A stretch of DNA of 64,000 nt from Paludibacteraceae bacterium (GCA_017479885.1 JAFVBR010000001.1:81304-145303); one strand, 5' to 3'. Positions 1-9,855 are shown, counted from the stretch's first letter. Notes: generated by a model not told the origin, from the letters alone. Made by a program: numbers and translations.

Positions 1-1362
1 TTTTGCATAGAGCACCTTTCCCTTGTCCTGAACTGCATCCTGCATACCCTCTCGCAGTGTCTTGTAGCGCCACGGAGTGGCAGCTACCGCCCACGTGCCA
101 GGCATGTTGGCACGAGTGTCGGCAAGAGGACCTATTAGCGCAATAGTGCTGTTCTTTCCGAGAGGAAGAAGCGAGTTCTCATTCTTTAGCAACACAAGCG
201 ATTCACGTGCTATACGGCGTGCCTCAGCGCGATGCCCTTCCGTAAAGATACTACCCGCAGGACGCATAGTATCGCAATATCGATATGGGTCTGCAAAGAG
301 TCCGAGACGATACTTGGCCTCCAGAATGCGTCGGCATGCCTGATTGATATACGGAATCTGACTCTTGTCATCTTTAAGAAGGAAGAAACCCTCGGAGACC
401 ATATCCATATCAAGTCCCGCCTGAAGTGAGAGAGCTGCAGCCTCCCGTTTGTCAGTAGCCACCCCGTGCTCACGAAGTTCCTGAAGTGCGGTATAGTCTG
501 ATACTACCATACCGCGGAATCCCCATGAGTCGCGCAGCAAGTCTGTCAGCAGCCAGCGGTTGCAGGTGGCAGGTACTCCTTCCACTGTGTTGAACGAAGC
601 CATGACCGAACCTGAGCCTGCCTCCACTGCCGCACGGTAAGGAGGCAAATAGTCGTTGTACATCCGATAGCGGCTCATCTCGGCATTGTTGTATTCCAAT
701 CCCCCCTCCACGGCACCATAGAGGGCAAAATGTTTGATGCACGACATGATAGACGTGCTGTCGGCAAGATTGTCAGTCTGATAACCTTCTACCATAGCAG
801 TGGCCATAGCAGAACTGAGGCAGGGGTCTTCGCCGAAACCCTCTGACATACGCCCCCAGCGTGCATCACAACTGACATCAGCCATAGGAGAGAATGTCCA
901 GCAAATGCCGTCTGCTGATGCTTCCACTGCCGATATGCGTGCCGTTGTACGGGCTGCCTCTGTATCCCAAGTGCATGCAATGGCAAGCGGAATAGGAAAA
1001 ACTGTCTCATAACCGTGAATGACGTCCATTCCGAAGAGCAGGGGAATACCGAGCCGGCTCTCTTCAACGGCGATGCGCTGCACCTCGCGTATGGCTGCCG
1101 CACCTTTCAGATTGAAGAGTCCTCCTACCCTGCCGTCGCGAATCTGCTGGGCTATATCGCTTGACTGGGCTTGTCCGGTAACTATATTTCCGGTGACGGG
1201 CAGATTGAGTTGCCCGAGTTTCTCCTCAAGAGTCATCTTCGACATTAAGGAGTCAACGAATCTATTCATCTGCCGCTCCTCGGTATTCTGCCGGCAGGAA
1301 AACAGACCTAACGCAACAAGTGCGAGAATGCCTGCGAGAAATATTTGTCTATTGCTTCTCAT
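1..1362 (-). CDS. GH3 beta-glucosidase-type lipoprotein, C-terminal part outside the window
   Basis: This reading frame is open for 454 codons from ATG at 1362 to the window edge, so about 300 residues of a typical 750-residue GH3 enzyme are missing. It begins with a signal peptide and lipobox (LFSC, Cys23). The GH3 N-terminal motif MTLEEKLGQL follows, and the nucleophile motif VVSDYTAL places the candidate catalytic Asp at residue 289. The last visible residues, GKVLYAK, are typical of the start of the second GH3 domain. It overlaps the end of the upstream GH144-type gene by 14 bases and is the last visible gene of this locus. Family knowledge: Bacteroides GH3 enzymes release glucose from oligosaccharides in the periplasm, and some act on beta-1,2-linked glucose. 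The linkage here is inferred from the neighbours only. Confidence 0.9.
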   Translation of the reverse strand, partial: MRSNRQIFLAGILALVALGLFSCRQNTEERQMNRFVDSLMSKMTLEEKLGQLNLPVTGNIVTGQAQSSDIAQQIRDGRVGGLFNLKGAAAIREVQRIAVEESRLGIPLLFGMDVIHGYETVFPIPLAIACTWDTEAARTTARISAVEASADGICWTFSPMADVSCDARWGRMSEGFGEDPCLSSAMATAMVEGYQTDNLADSTSIMSCIKHFALYGAVEGGLEYNNAEMSRYRMYNDYLPPYRAAVEAGSGSVMASFNTVEGVPATCNRWLLTDLLRDSWGFRGMVVSDYTALQELREHGVATDKREAAALSLQAGLDMDMVSEGFFLLKDDKSQIPYINQACRRILEAKYRLGLFADPYRYCDTMRPAGSIFTEGHRAEARRIARESLVLLKNENSLLPLGKNSTIALIGPLADTRANMPGTWAVAATPWRYKTLREGMQDAVQDKGKVLYAK

Positions 1363-2962
1363 AAGATGTGAAATTAAGTTTCTTCAGTCCTTCATGTATC
1401 TCCGGGCATGACATAAACAGTTGCCAGCAGAGTCCGGTACGATAGTTTTCGATCATGACAATGATAGGTCCTTGATCAATAGCGAGACAGGAGTTTGCAA
1501 ACCAGCGTGAGCGCAGGTTGAATGCATCATAGAACCCATAATCTCCCCAGAGTCTGTCCCCCAATGTGTAGTAGAAGTAGCGCAAGGCAGCCATGCTCTC
1601 GTCGGGGGTGTAAGGCATGGAAGCGAGTGCGGCTGTAGGTGCAGTTGTGCCGTTATCGTTGGTAGGCGATGTGGCAGAATAGCCGCCTGGGATATCGCTG
1701 GCTGTCAGTCCCCAGTGCGCTTGTGCAGGATCGGCAGGTTGCTCGCGATGGCCGAGCGAATACGCATAGTTGATGCGTGCGTGCGCCGTATTTTGTTCAC
1801 CATAGTGCGCATACTCATCGCTCAGATGCATCGGATTAAGCCCTAAGAACGAGTAGTGCGCGAAGAACATAGGTCCGCCCTTGTCTTCTCCGAGCGGAAG
1901 GAGAATGTCATAGTATTTCTTGCCGTTTCGCATAGCTCCTTTACGTGCCCAGCCTTCGGTATAGACCGTCTTGTCTATGCTATGCGTAGGCGATGAAGCC
2001 GCTAATACGTACACAATAAGCCCCTCATTCCAGCCCCTGACAGGCATGTTCATAGCCCAATCATAGTTCGGGCTCCAATGCCAATACAGCATGTCCTGCC
2101 CGTTTTGTTGAAACCACGTCCACTCCACCCCTTCCCATATGGCGGTTATCTTGTCGCGTAACGCCGTCTCATCAGCTGAAGCGCCGGAGAAATACTGCCG
2201 TAGTATCAACAAGCCTTCTATCAGAAATGCTGTCTCAACCAGATCAGCACCGTTGTCTTTGCCGGAGAAAGCGATGGCCTTACCCGTCTTGCCGTCAAGC
2301 CAATGGGGATATGCGCCATGAAAGCGCTCTGCCTGGTCGGTAAGGAAATCGACAACCTTACCGCAGTGAGCCAAGGCTTCAGCTCGTGTGATAAATCCTC
2401 GTTCAACAGCCACAGGGAAGGCTGCCAAGCCAAAACCGCTACCACCCGACGTGACCACATCACCGGAAGTGTTGCGCTCACGGGCCAGTCCGGAAACAGG
2501 ATGTGCAAAATCATAGAAATAGCGGAACGTGCGCGCTTGCACGAGTGTGAGCAGTTCGTCGTCACTTATGGCAGGGAACTTCGGACTCGGGTTGTAGGAG
2601 GTTGTGAACTTGTAGGTGAAATCGTCAATTATGTGTACACCTAAATTGTTACCGCTATCAAAATGGAACGTATATTCAGTATAGTATCGCAACGCTTGTT
2701 TCAACACAAGAATCAAATCACTGCCTTGCACGGAAGCGTCATAGGCGATGTCCGCATTCGGCGTCAAGCGCACGCCTCCATCATTGAACTGCCGGATGTC
2801 CAATTGTGCATTCTGCCCGAAAGACACAATAATCGAGTCCAAACCTTTGGTGACGGATACGGAAGATATGGCCACATTAAGAGCCTTGGAGTCAGGTGTG
2901 TTGTTCAGTTGGCATGCACTGATACCCAACAGAATGAGTGATAAGGACACGAGACGCTTCAT
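1349..2962 (-). CDS. GH144-type (glucoamylase-family) lipoprotein with N-terminal Ig-like domain
   Basis: A 537-residue lipoprotein. The frame is open upstream to 3007, but ATG at 2962 is chosen because it starts a clean signal peptide (MKRLVSLSLILLGISACQ, Cys17) and because a strong hairpin occupies 2990-3021. Residues about 20-120 look like a bacterial Ig-like domain. The rest is the alpha/alpha-barrel glucoamylase-like family, with landmarks ARTFRYFYDFAHPVSGLARE, GGSGFGLAAF, ERFHGAYPHW, DLVETAFLIEGLL, YWHWSPNYDW and AIDQGPIIVMIENYRTG. Members of this fold in Bacteroidota include GH144 endo-beta-1,2-glucanases, so beta-1,2-glucan is the best guess. It is a paralogue of the first gene of the operon (8473-9786), which lacks the Ig-like domain. 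It probably sits in the outer membrane or periplasm and feeds the downstream GH3 enzyme. Confidence 0.85.
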   Translation of the reverse strand: MKRLVSLSLILLGISACQLNNTPDSKALNVAISSVSVTKGLDSIIVSFGQNAQLDIRQFNDGGVRLTPNADIAYDASVQGSDLILVLKQALRYYTEYTFHFDSGNNLGVHIIDDFTYKFTTSYNPSPKFPAISDDELLTLVQARTFRYFYDFAHPVSGLARERNTSGDVVTSGGSGFGLAAFPVAVERGFITRAEALAHCGKVVDFLTDQAERFHGAYPHWLDGKTGKAIAFSGKDNGADLVETAFLIEGLLILRQYFSGASADETALRDKITAIWEGVEWTWFQQNGQDMLYWHWSPNYDWAMNMPVRGWNEGLIVYVLAASSPTHSIDKTVYTEGWARKGAMRNGKKYYDILLPLGEDKGGPMFFAHYSFLGLNPMHLSDEYAHYGEQNTAHARINYAYSLGHREQPADPAQAHWGLTASDIPGGYSATSPTNDNGTTAPTAALASMPYTPDESMAALRYFYYTLGDRLWGDYGFYDAFNLRSRWFANSCLAIDQGPIIVMIENYRTGLCWQLFMSCPEIHEGLKKLNFTSYEKQ

Positions 2963-2989
2963 ATTGCATGCGGAACAATTTGTGTTGAA

Positions 2990-3021
2990 ACACGCCTCCC
3001 CGAACATTAGGGGAGGCGTGT
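2990..3021 (-). terminator. Strong intercistronic hairpin (attenuator or partial terminator)
   Basis: A perfect 12-bp inverted repeat (acacgcctcccc at 2990-3001, ggggaggcgtgt at 3010-3021) encloses an 8-base loop. It lies between the LamG gene and the second GH144-type gene. On the minus strand it is followed by only a short T stretch. It may lower read-through into the enzyme genes or protect the 3' end of the susCD-LamG message. Confidence 0.7.
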
Positions 3022-3034
3022 GAAAAGATGTTGA

Positions 3035-3862
3035 TTAGTCAATTACCGTGATCTCAGCATCATACAATGCTTTAGCTTCCTCAGCGGTAAGAGCGATGTT
3101 GTACAGACGAACCTCGTCGAGGTCACCATCCATGTCACCCATCCACTCGTCGGTACCACCTTCCAGTGCTTTCTGACGCCATTGGCCGAAGAGAACCATA
3201 GTGCTTTTTGCGAAGTCGGTAACAGGACGATCATCGAAGTTCCAGCTCAGACCTTCAACAGGTGCACCGTTTACATACAGTGTCAGTGTCTGGAGAGCGT
3301 CACTCTCAACCTTGAACGAAGCAACAACGTGTGTCCAGCGGCCGGCTACGAATGCAGGATTCAAGCCAGGAACTGCCCACATGTCACCATTGATAGCCAC
3401 CTTAACAGCCAGCGAGTCGGTGCTGTCCAGACCACCACGGTCAAGCACGAATGCCAACTGACCCCAGAAGTCCTCACTGTTGGTCAAACCGAAGAAATAA
3501 GGTGTCGGAGCCTGCGACTGAGGAACAGCCTGATGTTTAAACCAGCAAGCGAACGAGAAGTCCTTAAGATCGGCGATGCCCTTGATAGCAGATGCATCAT
3601 AAACCAACTCATTCTTGGCTGCGCCTTTGAATGCCTGGCCGCGACGTCCCTTCTCGTAAGCAACACCCGTACCTACTGTCTTCGGCTCAATGTTGTTGAT
3701 CAGCTCAGTAGCTGCGCCGTCAAACGGGAAGTGGGCAATCAGGTTAGCCTGACAAATGGTGGACGGATTAGTCTTTCCCTCGTACGGATCAACTTCTTTG
3801 GGTTGGCATGCTGTGAAAATGCCGGCTGCCAAAATGATAGCAGCAAAAAGAATTTTTTTCAT
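3035..3862 (-). CDS. LamG/concanavalin-like lipoprotein, probable surface glycan-binding protein
   Basis: A 275-residue lipoprotein (signal peptide ending IFTACQ, Cys19). Residues about 40-270 form one LamG/concanavalin-A-like jelly roll. Landmarks are LIAHFPFDG, FSFACWFKHQ, GRWTHVVASFKV, LTLYVNGAPV and the terminal DGDLDEVRLYNIALTAEEAKALYD. No catalytic signature was recognised. It lies directly after susD, where Bacteroidota loci usually encode a surface glycan-binding protein, so a binding role at the cell surface is likely. The function comes from position and fold, and the ligand is unknown. Confidence 0.8.
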   Translation of the reverse strand: MKKILFAAIILAAGIFTACQPKEVDPYEGKTNPSTICQANLIAHFPFDGAATELINNIEPKTVGTGVAYEKGRRGQAFKGAAKNELVYDASAIKGIADLKDFSFACWFKHQAVPQSQAPTPYFFGLTNSEDFWGQLAFVLDRGGLDSTDSLAVKVAINGDMWAVPGLNPAFVAGRWTHVVASFKVESDALQTLTLYVNGAPVEGLSWNFDDRPVTDFAKSTMVLFGQWRQKALEGGTDEWMGDMDGDLDEVRLYNIALTAEEAKALYDAEITVID

Positions 3863-3950
3863 TTGATTTGTGTTGTGTTTTTGTTATGGTTCTGATTGTC
3901 ATAGGCATACGCCCGATTGACCAAGCAGCAGAACCGATTAACTGCTTGTA

Positions 3951-5438
3951 TCAATATACATAACCCGGTGTGGGGTCTAAGTTCGGATTGAGTTGGCGTT
4001 GTGCCTGAGGAACAGGGAACACTTCGTTCTTATTCGCCTGAAAACCGCAAGGTCCCATAAATTCCACCGCACGATCGGTACGAACGAGGTCGAAGAAGCG
4101 GTCCTCCTCCATACACAGTTCGGCTCGGCGCTCATCATAAATATTATCCAGCGTGGCAGGAACAGAGGGTAGCAGCACGCGTGCACGCACCTCATCCAGC
4201 GCTGATTGAGCCGTTGTTCCTGACTCGAATGCGCCCGATGCACCGTTGACCAAATCCTCCGCCATAATCAGCAGAATCTCGGCATAACGGATGAGGCGGA
4301 TGTTATAGTTGCGGCCGTAACTGTTCAGACCCATCGTATTATAAGTACTCGGCGAATAAACCTTGCCGTTATACACAGGGTTGGCACAGCCTACCATGAT
4401 ACTGTCTCCGTATTCGGTTTTCGTACCACGATAAAGGAATGCAGTCTTCATTCGCTCTGTTTCGCCACGATTGGTCATAAACGCAATCAAACTATTGGAG
4501 GGCACCTTGAATCCCCACCCTTGCATATTAGAGGGCTGGTTGTTACGTGGTCCCTGATAGTATGCGTAGTTCAAGTACGGTGCATCACCGCTGGTTTGCC
4601 CCAGAGTAGAACTCTGTGCCTCAAACAGCGACTCATGCGAGTTATTATTCTCGGTAAGGAACACATCGCGATAGGTAGGCATCAATCCGTACCTGCCGCT
4701 GGCAATAATCTTATCGCAGCACAGCGCTGATTCGCTATATTTCTTGTCGTACAGATACACTTTAGCAAGGATTGCTAACGCGGTGTAGTAGTTGATACGA
4801 CCTTCATTGCCTGCAGGATAGCTCTCCGGCAGCAAGGTCAGCGTTTCTGAGAGTTCTTGCTCAACAAAATCATATATCTCGCGTACAGAGGATTGTTTCA
4901 GGCTATTGAGTTCCTCTGATGACATCGACTGTGTGATCAGCGGGACACGCCCGAATGCTTTGACTAACATAAAGTAGCTCCAGGCGCGCCATACACGTGC
5001 CTCAGCGGCATACTGATGCGTCGAGGCTTTGAGTTCGTCAGTCTGCATCTCTGCCTCGAACTTAGGCATCTCTTCGATAGCGTAATTGGCTGCAGAAACA
5101 ACATTGTACAGATCTACCCAGTAACTATTAATCATGTCGTTCTTCGGCGTAAAGGTGAACTCGTCAATCTCTTTGGCGGACGGGCTGTCTGAGGGTGTCG
5201 AGCCCTTATCGGAATCATCCGAACTTATCTCACCCACTACCAGATAGTTAAATTCAAACAATCCGCGTGTTTGGGCATACACAGCCGAAACGGGTTTGTA
5301 GATATTGTCCACTTTGGAGTGGTCAATACCGGTAGAAGGCAGCGAACCCTCGGCATCAATATTGAGAAAACTGTCGCAGGATGTCATGAAGACCGTTGCG
5401 CTCAAGAACAAAAGAATATTTTGAATTTTGCTTTTCAT
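3951..5438 (-). CDS. SusD/RagB-family nutrient-binding lipoprotein
   Basis: A 495-residue SusD-like protein with a lipoprotein signal (FMTSCDSFLNID). The N-terminal SusD-like helices include the YAAEARVWRAWSYFMLVKAFG motif. The conserved C-terminal part includes IRLIRYAEILLIMAEDLV, ALDEVRARV and DERRAELCMEEDRFFDLVRT. SusD proteins form the lid of the SusC transporter and bind the oligosaccharide at the outer surface. It starts 12 bases after the upstream susC-like gene, so the pair is co-translated as usual. With two GH144-type proteins and a GH3 in the same unit, the ligand is probably a beta-glucan oligosaccharide. Confidence 0.95.
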   Translation of the reverse strand: MKSKIQNILLFLSATVFMTSCDSFLNIDAEGSLPSTGIDHSKVDNIYKPVSAVYAQTRGLFEFNYLVVGEISSDDSDKGSTPSDSPSAKEIDEFTFTPKNDMINSYWVDLYNVVSAANYAIEEMPKFEAEMQTDELKASTHQYAAEARVWRAWSYFMLVKAFGRVPLITQSMSSEELNSLKQSSVREIYDFVEQELSETLTLLPESYPAGNEGRINYYTALAILAKVYLYDKKYSESALCCDKIIASGRYGLMPTYRDVFLTENNNSHESLFEAQSSTLGQTSGDAPYLNYAYYQGPRNNQPSNMQGWGFKVPSNSLIAFMTNRGETERMKTAFLYRGTKTEYGDSIMVGCANPVYNGKVYSPSTYNTMGLNSYGRNYNIRLIRYAEILLIMAEDLVNGASGAFESGTTAQSALDEVRARVLLPSVPATLDNIYDERRAELCMEEDRFFDLVRTDRAVEFMGPCGFQANKNEVFPVPQAQRQLNPNLDPTPGYVY

Positions 5439-5450
5439 AACCGTACATAT

Positions 5451-8438
5451 TTAGAAGTTGAGATTAAGTCCGAATGTGTAGGTAGCGGCGGAAGGATAAA
5501 CGCTGTTATCCACTCCGGCTGTTATCGGCGAACCGCCTATCTCGGTAGTGAAGCCGTTGTAGCGGAAATACGAGAACGGGTTCTGTGCCGACAAGTATAA
5601 ACGCATATTCTTGATGCCCGGGATTTTGGTGATATTGTACCCGAGCTGCACATTTTGGATGCGGATGAACGAACCGTCTTCTACGTAGAACGAGTTGCAC
5701 TGCATCGTGTATGATGAGTTGAAGGCTTCAGGTGACGGATAATTGGTTTGCGTATTATCGGGTCGCCAGGCGTGCTTGTAGTAGTCCAAATCGTAGTTGG
5801 CGTCAGGGAACACACTACGGTTCATACGCTTCTGGTTGAGGATCTTGTTACCCACCTGCGATGCGAACGAGATGGCGAAATCAAATCCCTTGATATCGAA
5901 GCCGAAGTTGAAACCGAGCATCAACGGCGGTATAGCGCTGCCCAGATAGGTCTTGTCCTGCTCGCTAATCACCTTGTCGCCGTTCTGGTCTTTGTACTTG
6001 AAGTATCCGGCATCTTTGATGGTTTGCGAAACAGGATCTTTCAATGCGGCTATTTCGCTCTCATACACACCTTCCACTTCGTAACCCCAGAATGCACCGA
6101 TAGGATAACCTACCTGCGTACGGGTGGCATAATCGCCGCCGACCGCTGCACCGGGAATATATTCGCGTCCTTCGAGTTTGAGCACCTTGTTGCGGAGATA
6201 AGTGGCATTGAGTCCAAGGTTGTAGTGGAAATCGCCTACTTTGTCAGCCCAGTTGAGTGTCAACTCAACACCCATATTATTAACCGTACCGTTGTTGGCG
6301 AGCAATTCAGCTGTACCGCCGCCCGATGCGATGGGTACATAGAACACTACGTTCTCCGTATTGCGGTAGAAGAAGTCCAACTCTCCGGTCAAGCGGTTCT
6401 TGAGCGTGGCAAAATCTACACCCACGTTTGTCTCGTTCACCACCTCCCATTTCAGGAAGTTCTGCAGCACGGTCTGCGCTGCGATGCCATCGACTAACTT
6501 GTCTCCAAACACGGCCGATGCAGCAATGCCCGTTACGCCCAGAATCTGCATGGAGTTGGCGGGGATATTGTCGTTACCCAGCAAGCCCCACGAAGCGCGC
6601 AACTTGAGGTTATCAAATGCCTTCTGGTCCTTCATGAAGTCCTCCTGAGTAATATTCCAACCTACACCGATGGAGGGGAAGAAACCCCATTTCTCCTGAT
6701 ATTTTGAACTACCGTCGGCGCGGAACGTGAAGGTAGCCAGATAGCGGTCGTGGTAATTATAGCTGGCACGCAAGAAAGCACTTATACCGTTGTAGCGGGT
6801 CGCACCGTCCGTCACGGTCTGGTTCTTGTACGAACCTGTGGACAAATACTTCGATGCCTCGCTGTAGTTAGGCACGTCATGTACGACACCTGTCTCCCAA
6901 CCGCTATAGTACAAGCGAGTGGACTGACCTACCATCACGCTGAAATGGTGAGCGTCAATCTGGTCCTGATAACTCAGAACATTGTCTATAATCTGATTTG
7001 TACTGTAGCCGTAGGTCTTCGTCAGCGACGACACATCCGAACCTTGTGCTCCGCCTACAAAATAAACTGGAATGTAGTTGCGTTGATCCCAGAAGGCAAA
7101 TTCCATGTTATAGCTCGTCTTGAATTTCAGACGATCCTCAAGGAAGTGCAGTTCGGCATAGATGGAAAACACATCCTTGATACCGTGCTCCTTATTGTCG
7201 TTATAGAACGCCGTAGCTACAGGATTGCCGTATGCTACCGGGAAGCCATACAAGTTAGGCGAATCGAACGACTCGGGGTATGCGGCGGTGTTGCTGTTGT
7301 TATATACGTTATATACCGGCGGATTAACGAAGGCCTTGAAGTACGCATCATTATTAGGTATGGTGCGCCTGTAGTTGGAGAAGATATTGTTCAGACCTAT
7401 GTTCAACCACGATGTAGCCTTCTGATCCATACGAGCGCGGAAATTCAAGCGATCGTAGTTTGAGGCGCCGTAGTTCATGATACCATCCTGATAGAAGTAG
7501 TTCACACCCACCGAATAATTGGTTTTGTCCGTTGCTCCGGATACATCCACTGCGTGGCTGTGAATCAGCGCATTCTTAGTCAACGTGGCATACCAATCCG
7601 TGTCACCTGGATAGTCGCTCTCCGATACTGGCACATAACCCTTCGTGTTCTGGAACGCCATATTGCGGAGTTCGACATACTGCGCTTTGTTGGCCAGTTT
7701 CATGATGTTAGTCGGCACTTGTATACCCACATAACCTTTGTAACTCACATTTACGCGACCGAACTCACCTTTTTTCGTAGTCACCAGCACTACGCCGTTG
7801 GCGGCACGCACGCCGTAGATGGCAGCAGCCGAGGCATCCTTCAGGATGGTCAGCGACTCAATGTCTTCGGCAGAAAGGAAGTCGATGTTATCCACAAATG
7901 CGCCATCCACTACATACAGCGGCTTGGCATAATCGCCGATAGAGCCTACACCGCGAATCTTCACATCGGGACTGGCTCCCGGTGCACCCGATTGGGTTAC
8001 TTGAACACCGCTCACCTTGCCCTGTAGAGCGCCCATCGGACTGGAGGCAATCTGCTTGCTCAGATCGTCTCCCTTCACAGAAGTAATCGGGGCGGTCAAA
8101 TCTTTGCTCTTGGCTACGCCGTAACCCACAACGACCACTTCGTCCAGCACTTTGTCGTCCGACTTCATGGTCAGGTTGATGGTCGTCTTACCGGCTACAG
8201 CAATGCGCTCCGTTTGGTAACCCATATACGAGAAAACCAAGGTCGCATTATCCGCAACCGTAAGCGTGTAGTTTCCGTCAAAATCCGTGACGGTACCCGT
8301 ACTCGTTCCTTCCACCAGGATTGACACGCCGATAAGCGGCTCGCCCGTTTCGTCAATAACAGTGCCACTCACGCTTGACTGGGCATACAGTCCTACGGCA
8401 GCAAATAGGGCGAATAGAAGAATAATTGTTTTATTCAT
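5451..8438 (-). CDS. SusC/RagA-family TonB-linked outer membrane transporter
   Basis: A 995-residue SusC-like protein. In order it has a signal peptide ending LYAQ, a carboxypeptidase-regulatory-like domain (VSGTVIDETGEPLIGVSIL), a TonB-box-like stretch (DEVVVVGYG), the plug (LQGKVSGVQV, IRGVGSIGDYAKPLYVVDG, ILKDASAAAIYGVRAANGVV) and a beta-barrel ending in YTFGLNLNF. It imports oligosaccharides across the outer membrane with its SusD partner. It is the second gene of the operon, 34 bases after the GH144-type gene. Confidence 0.96.
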   Translation of the reverse strand: MNKTIILLFALFAAVGLYAQSSVSGTVIDETGEPLIGVSILVEGTSTGTVTDFDGNYTLTVADNATLVFSYMGYQTERIAVAGKTTINLTMKSDDKVLDEVVVVGYGVAKSKDLTAPITSVKGDDLSKQIASSPMGALQGKVSGVQVTQSGAPGASPDVKIRGVGSIGDYAKPLYVVDGAFVDNIDFLSAEDIESLTILKDASAAAIYGVRAANGVVLVTTKKGEFGRVNVSYKGYVGIQVPTNIMKLANKAQYVELRNMAFQNTKGYVPVSESDYPGDTDWYATLTKNALIHSHAVDVSGATDKTNYSVGVNYFYQDGIMNYGASNYDRLNFRARMDQKATSWLNIGLNNIFSNYRRTIPNNDAYFKAFVNPPVYNVYNNSNTAAYPESFDSPNLYGFPVAYGNPVATAFYNDNKEHGIKDVFSIYAELHFLEDRLKFKTSYNMEFAFWDQRNYIPVYFVGGAQGSDVSSLTKTYGYSTNQIIDNVLSYQDQIDAHHFSVMVGQSTRLYYSGWETGVVHDVPNYSEASKYLSTGSYKNQTVTDGATRYNGISAFLRASYNYHDRYLATFTFRADGSSKYQEKWGFFPSIGVGWNITQEDFMKDQKAFDNLKLRASWGLLGNDNIPANSMQILGVTGIAASAVFGDKLVDGIAAQTVLQNFLKWEVVNETNVGVDFATLKNRLTGELDFFYRNTENVVFYVPIASGGGTAELLANNGTVNNMGVELTLNWADKVGDFHYNLGLNATYLRNKVLKLEGREYIPGAAVGGDYATRTQVGYPIGAFWGYEVEGVYESEIAALKDPVSQTIKDAGYFKYKDQNGDKVISEQDKTYLGSAIPPLMLGFNFGFDIKGFDFAISFASQVGNKILNQKRMNRSVFPDANYDLDYYKHAWRPDNTQTNYPSPEAFNSSYTMQCNSFYVEDGSFIRIQNVQLGYNITKIPGIKNMRLYLSAQNPFSYFRYNGFTTEIGGSPITAGVDNSVYPSAATYTFGLNLNF

Positions 8439-8472
8439 GATATATAAGATTGTGTTGTGTTTGTTCGGATAA

Positions 8473-9786
8473 TTATTCGTAACGGAGGCCTAAACGCGCC
8501 AAACCAGTTTGAATCTCAGGAGCCTGCATCATGAGATTCCAAATCAGCCCTGAACGGTAGTTCTCAATCATCACAACGATAGGTCCCTGGTCTATTGCCA
8601 GATAATGACGAACGACCTGTTTGTCCTCCGGCAGTGACGGATTGTATGCATCGTAAAAACCATACTCACCGAATAGCTGCCCGCCTAAATCCTCATACAG
8701 ATGACGGATAACAGCCATGCTCTGCTCAGGAGTATAGACGATGGACGACACGGCTGCCGTCGGAGACACCGTGCCATTCTCATCCTCTGTACCGGGATGA
8801 TGACTGCAGTAACCGACCAAGGCATCATCTGATGAGGTGAAGCCCCACAGATTGGCACCGTAGCCTTTGTGACCTTTCGGATTCTCCAGTGCATAATGGT
8901 AATGAATCAGTGCGTGCGCGCGATTGCGCTCAAAGTAATTGACCTCGCCGTCCGTCAAGCCGTTGGGATTCAGTCCTAACCACGAGTAGTGGGTGAAGAA
9001 CAACGGACCGCCATACTCCATGCCTAACGATAACGGAATGTCATAATACGACTTGCCGTTGTAGTAATAAGATGAGTTCTTGTAGCATGCCTCATAAACA
9101 TTGCGACTGATTGGATGCGTCGGAGAGCCGGCCGCTAACACATAGGTGATAAAGCACTCGTCAAAGCCCTTGATGCGGTGATTCATCTTCCAGCCATAGT
9201 TCTTTGACCAATGCCAATACAGCGAATCCGTACCTTGGGTGTACCAATCCCACTCTACCTCTTTCCACAACTTGTCTGCACGCTCGGCCACCACTCGTTC
9301 TGCCTCAACTTCACTATTCTGCAACCATTGTCGCACCACAAGTAGTCCCTCTGTCAGGAACGCAGTCTCAACCAGGTCACCTCCGTCATCGTACTTGCTG
9401 AAGGGATAGGCCTGCTCCGTCTCGGATGCATACCAGTGTGCCCAAGCACCATGGAATCGTTCTACGCGATCAAGGAAACGAGTGATATTGTCCAATTGAG
9501 CCACAGCCTGCTCACGAGGAATGTACTGCCTTTCAGCCGCAGCCACGATAGCCATCAGACCGAATCCCGTGCCGCCGGTAGTCACTATATCACCGTGCAA
9601 TTCCCAATTGTCACGCTCACGTGCCAATCCGTTAGCAGGATTAATAAATTCCGTAAAATAACGAGAGGTGTACAACTCTACCGTGTCCAACAGAGCCTCG
9701 TCTGATAATGATTGACTATTCCGCCCCGATAAACAACTCTGACAAATAATAGCAATAGTCAGTAAAAGAAATAACGTCTTTTTCAT
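8473..9786 (-). CDS. GH144-type (glucoamylase-family) lipoprotein, first gene of the operon
   Basis: A 437-residue lipoprotein. ATG at 9786 is preferred over the longer frame because the signal peptide (MKKTLFLLLTIAIICQSC) starts there and the promoter lies just upstream. It carries the same family landmarks as the 1349-2962 protein: YFTEFINPANGLARERDNW, TGGTGFGLMAIVAAAER, ERFHGAWAHWY, DLVETAFLTEGLLVVRQW, YWHWSKNYGWKMNHRIKGFD and AIDQGPIVVMIENYRSG. It has no Ig-like domain. It is probably an endo-acting beta-1,2-glucanase or relative that makes oligosaccharides for the SusCD pair. Two copies in one operon suggest an outer/periplasmic split or different chain-length preference (inference). Confidence 0.85.
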   Translation of the reverse strand: MKKTLFLLLTIAIICQSCLSGRNSQSLSDEALLDTVELYTSRYFTEFINPANGLARERDNWELHGDIVTTGGTGFGLMAIVAAAERQYIPREQAVAQLDNITRFLDRVERFHGAWAHWYASETEQAYPFSKYDDGGDLVETAFLTEGLLVVRQWLQNSEVEAERVVAERADKLWKEVEWDWYTQGTDSLYWHWSKNYGWKMNHRIKGFDECFITYVLAAGSPTHPISRNVYEACYKNSSYYYNGKSYYDIPLSLGMEYGGPLFFTHYSWLGLNPNGLTDGEVNYFERNRAHALIHYHYALENPKGHKGYGANLWGFTSSDDALVGYCSHHPGTEDENGTVSPTAAVSSIVYTPEQSMAVIRHLYEDLGGQLFGEYGFYDAYNPSLPEDKQVVRHYLAIDQGPIVVMIENYRSGLIWNLMMQAPEIQTGLARLGLRYE

Positions 9787-9822
9787 GGGTATTATTCGTT
9801 GGGGTAAATCCAATTTCTCGTT

Positions 9823-9855
9823 GCAAAGATACAACAATAATTTTATATGCACAAA
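9823..9855 (-). promoter_or_regulatory. Bacteroidetes-type promoter of the GH144-susCD operon
   Basis: Read on the minus strand there is TTTG (9852-9855), a 20-bp spacer, then TATCTTTGC (9823-9831), matching the TTTG/TAnnTTTG consensus. The predicted start lies about 30 bases before ATG 9786. No other promoter-like site was seen down to the window start. Confidence 0.75.

Noticed and set aside
2963-3007. Upstream start for the GH144-type gene
   Set aside because: It would put 15 residues before the signal peptide and run into the hairpin at 2990-3021.
3182-3895. 237-residue plus-strand ORF
   Set aside because: It lies wholly opposite the LamG gene and has a random-looking, Cys-rich sequence with no domain.
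5748-7463. Long plus-strand ORFs (249 and 237 residues)
   Set aside because: They are mirror frames of the SusC-like gene; no domain or promoter was seen.
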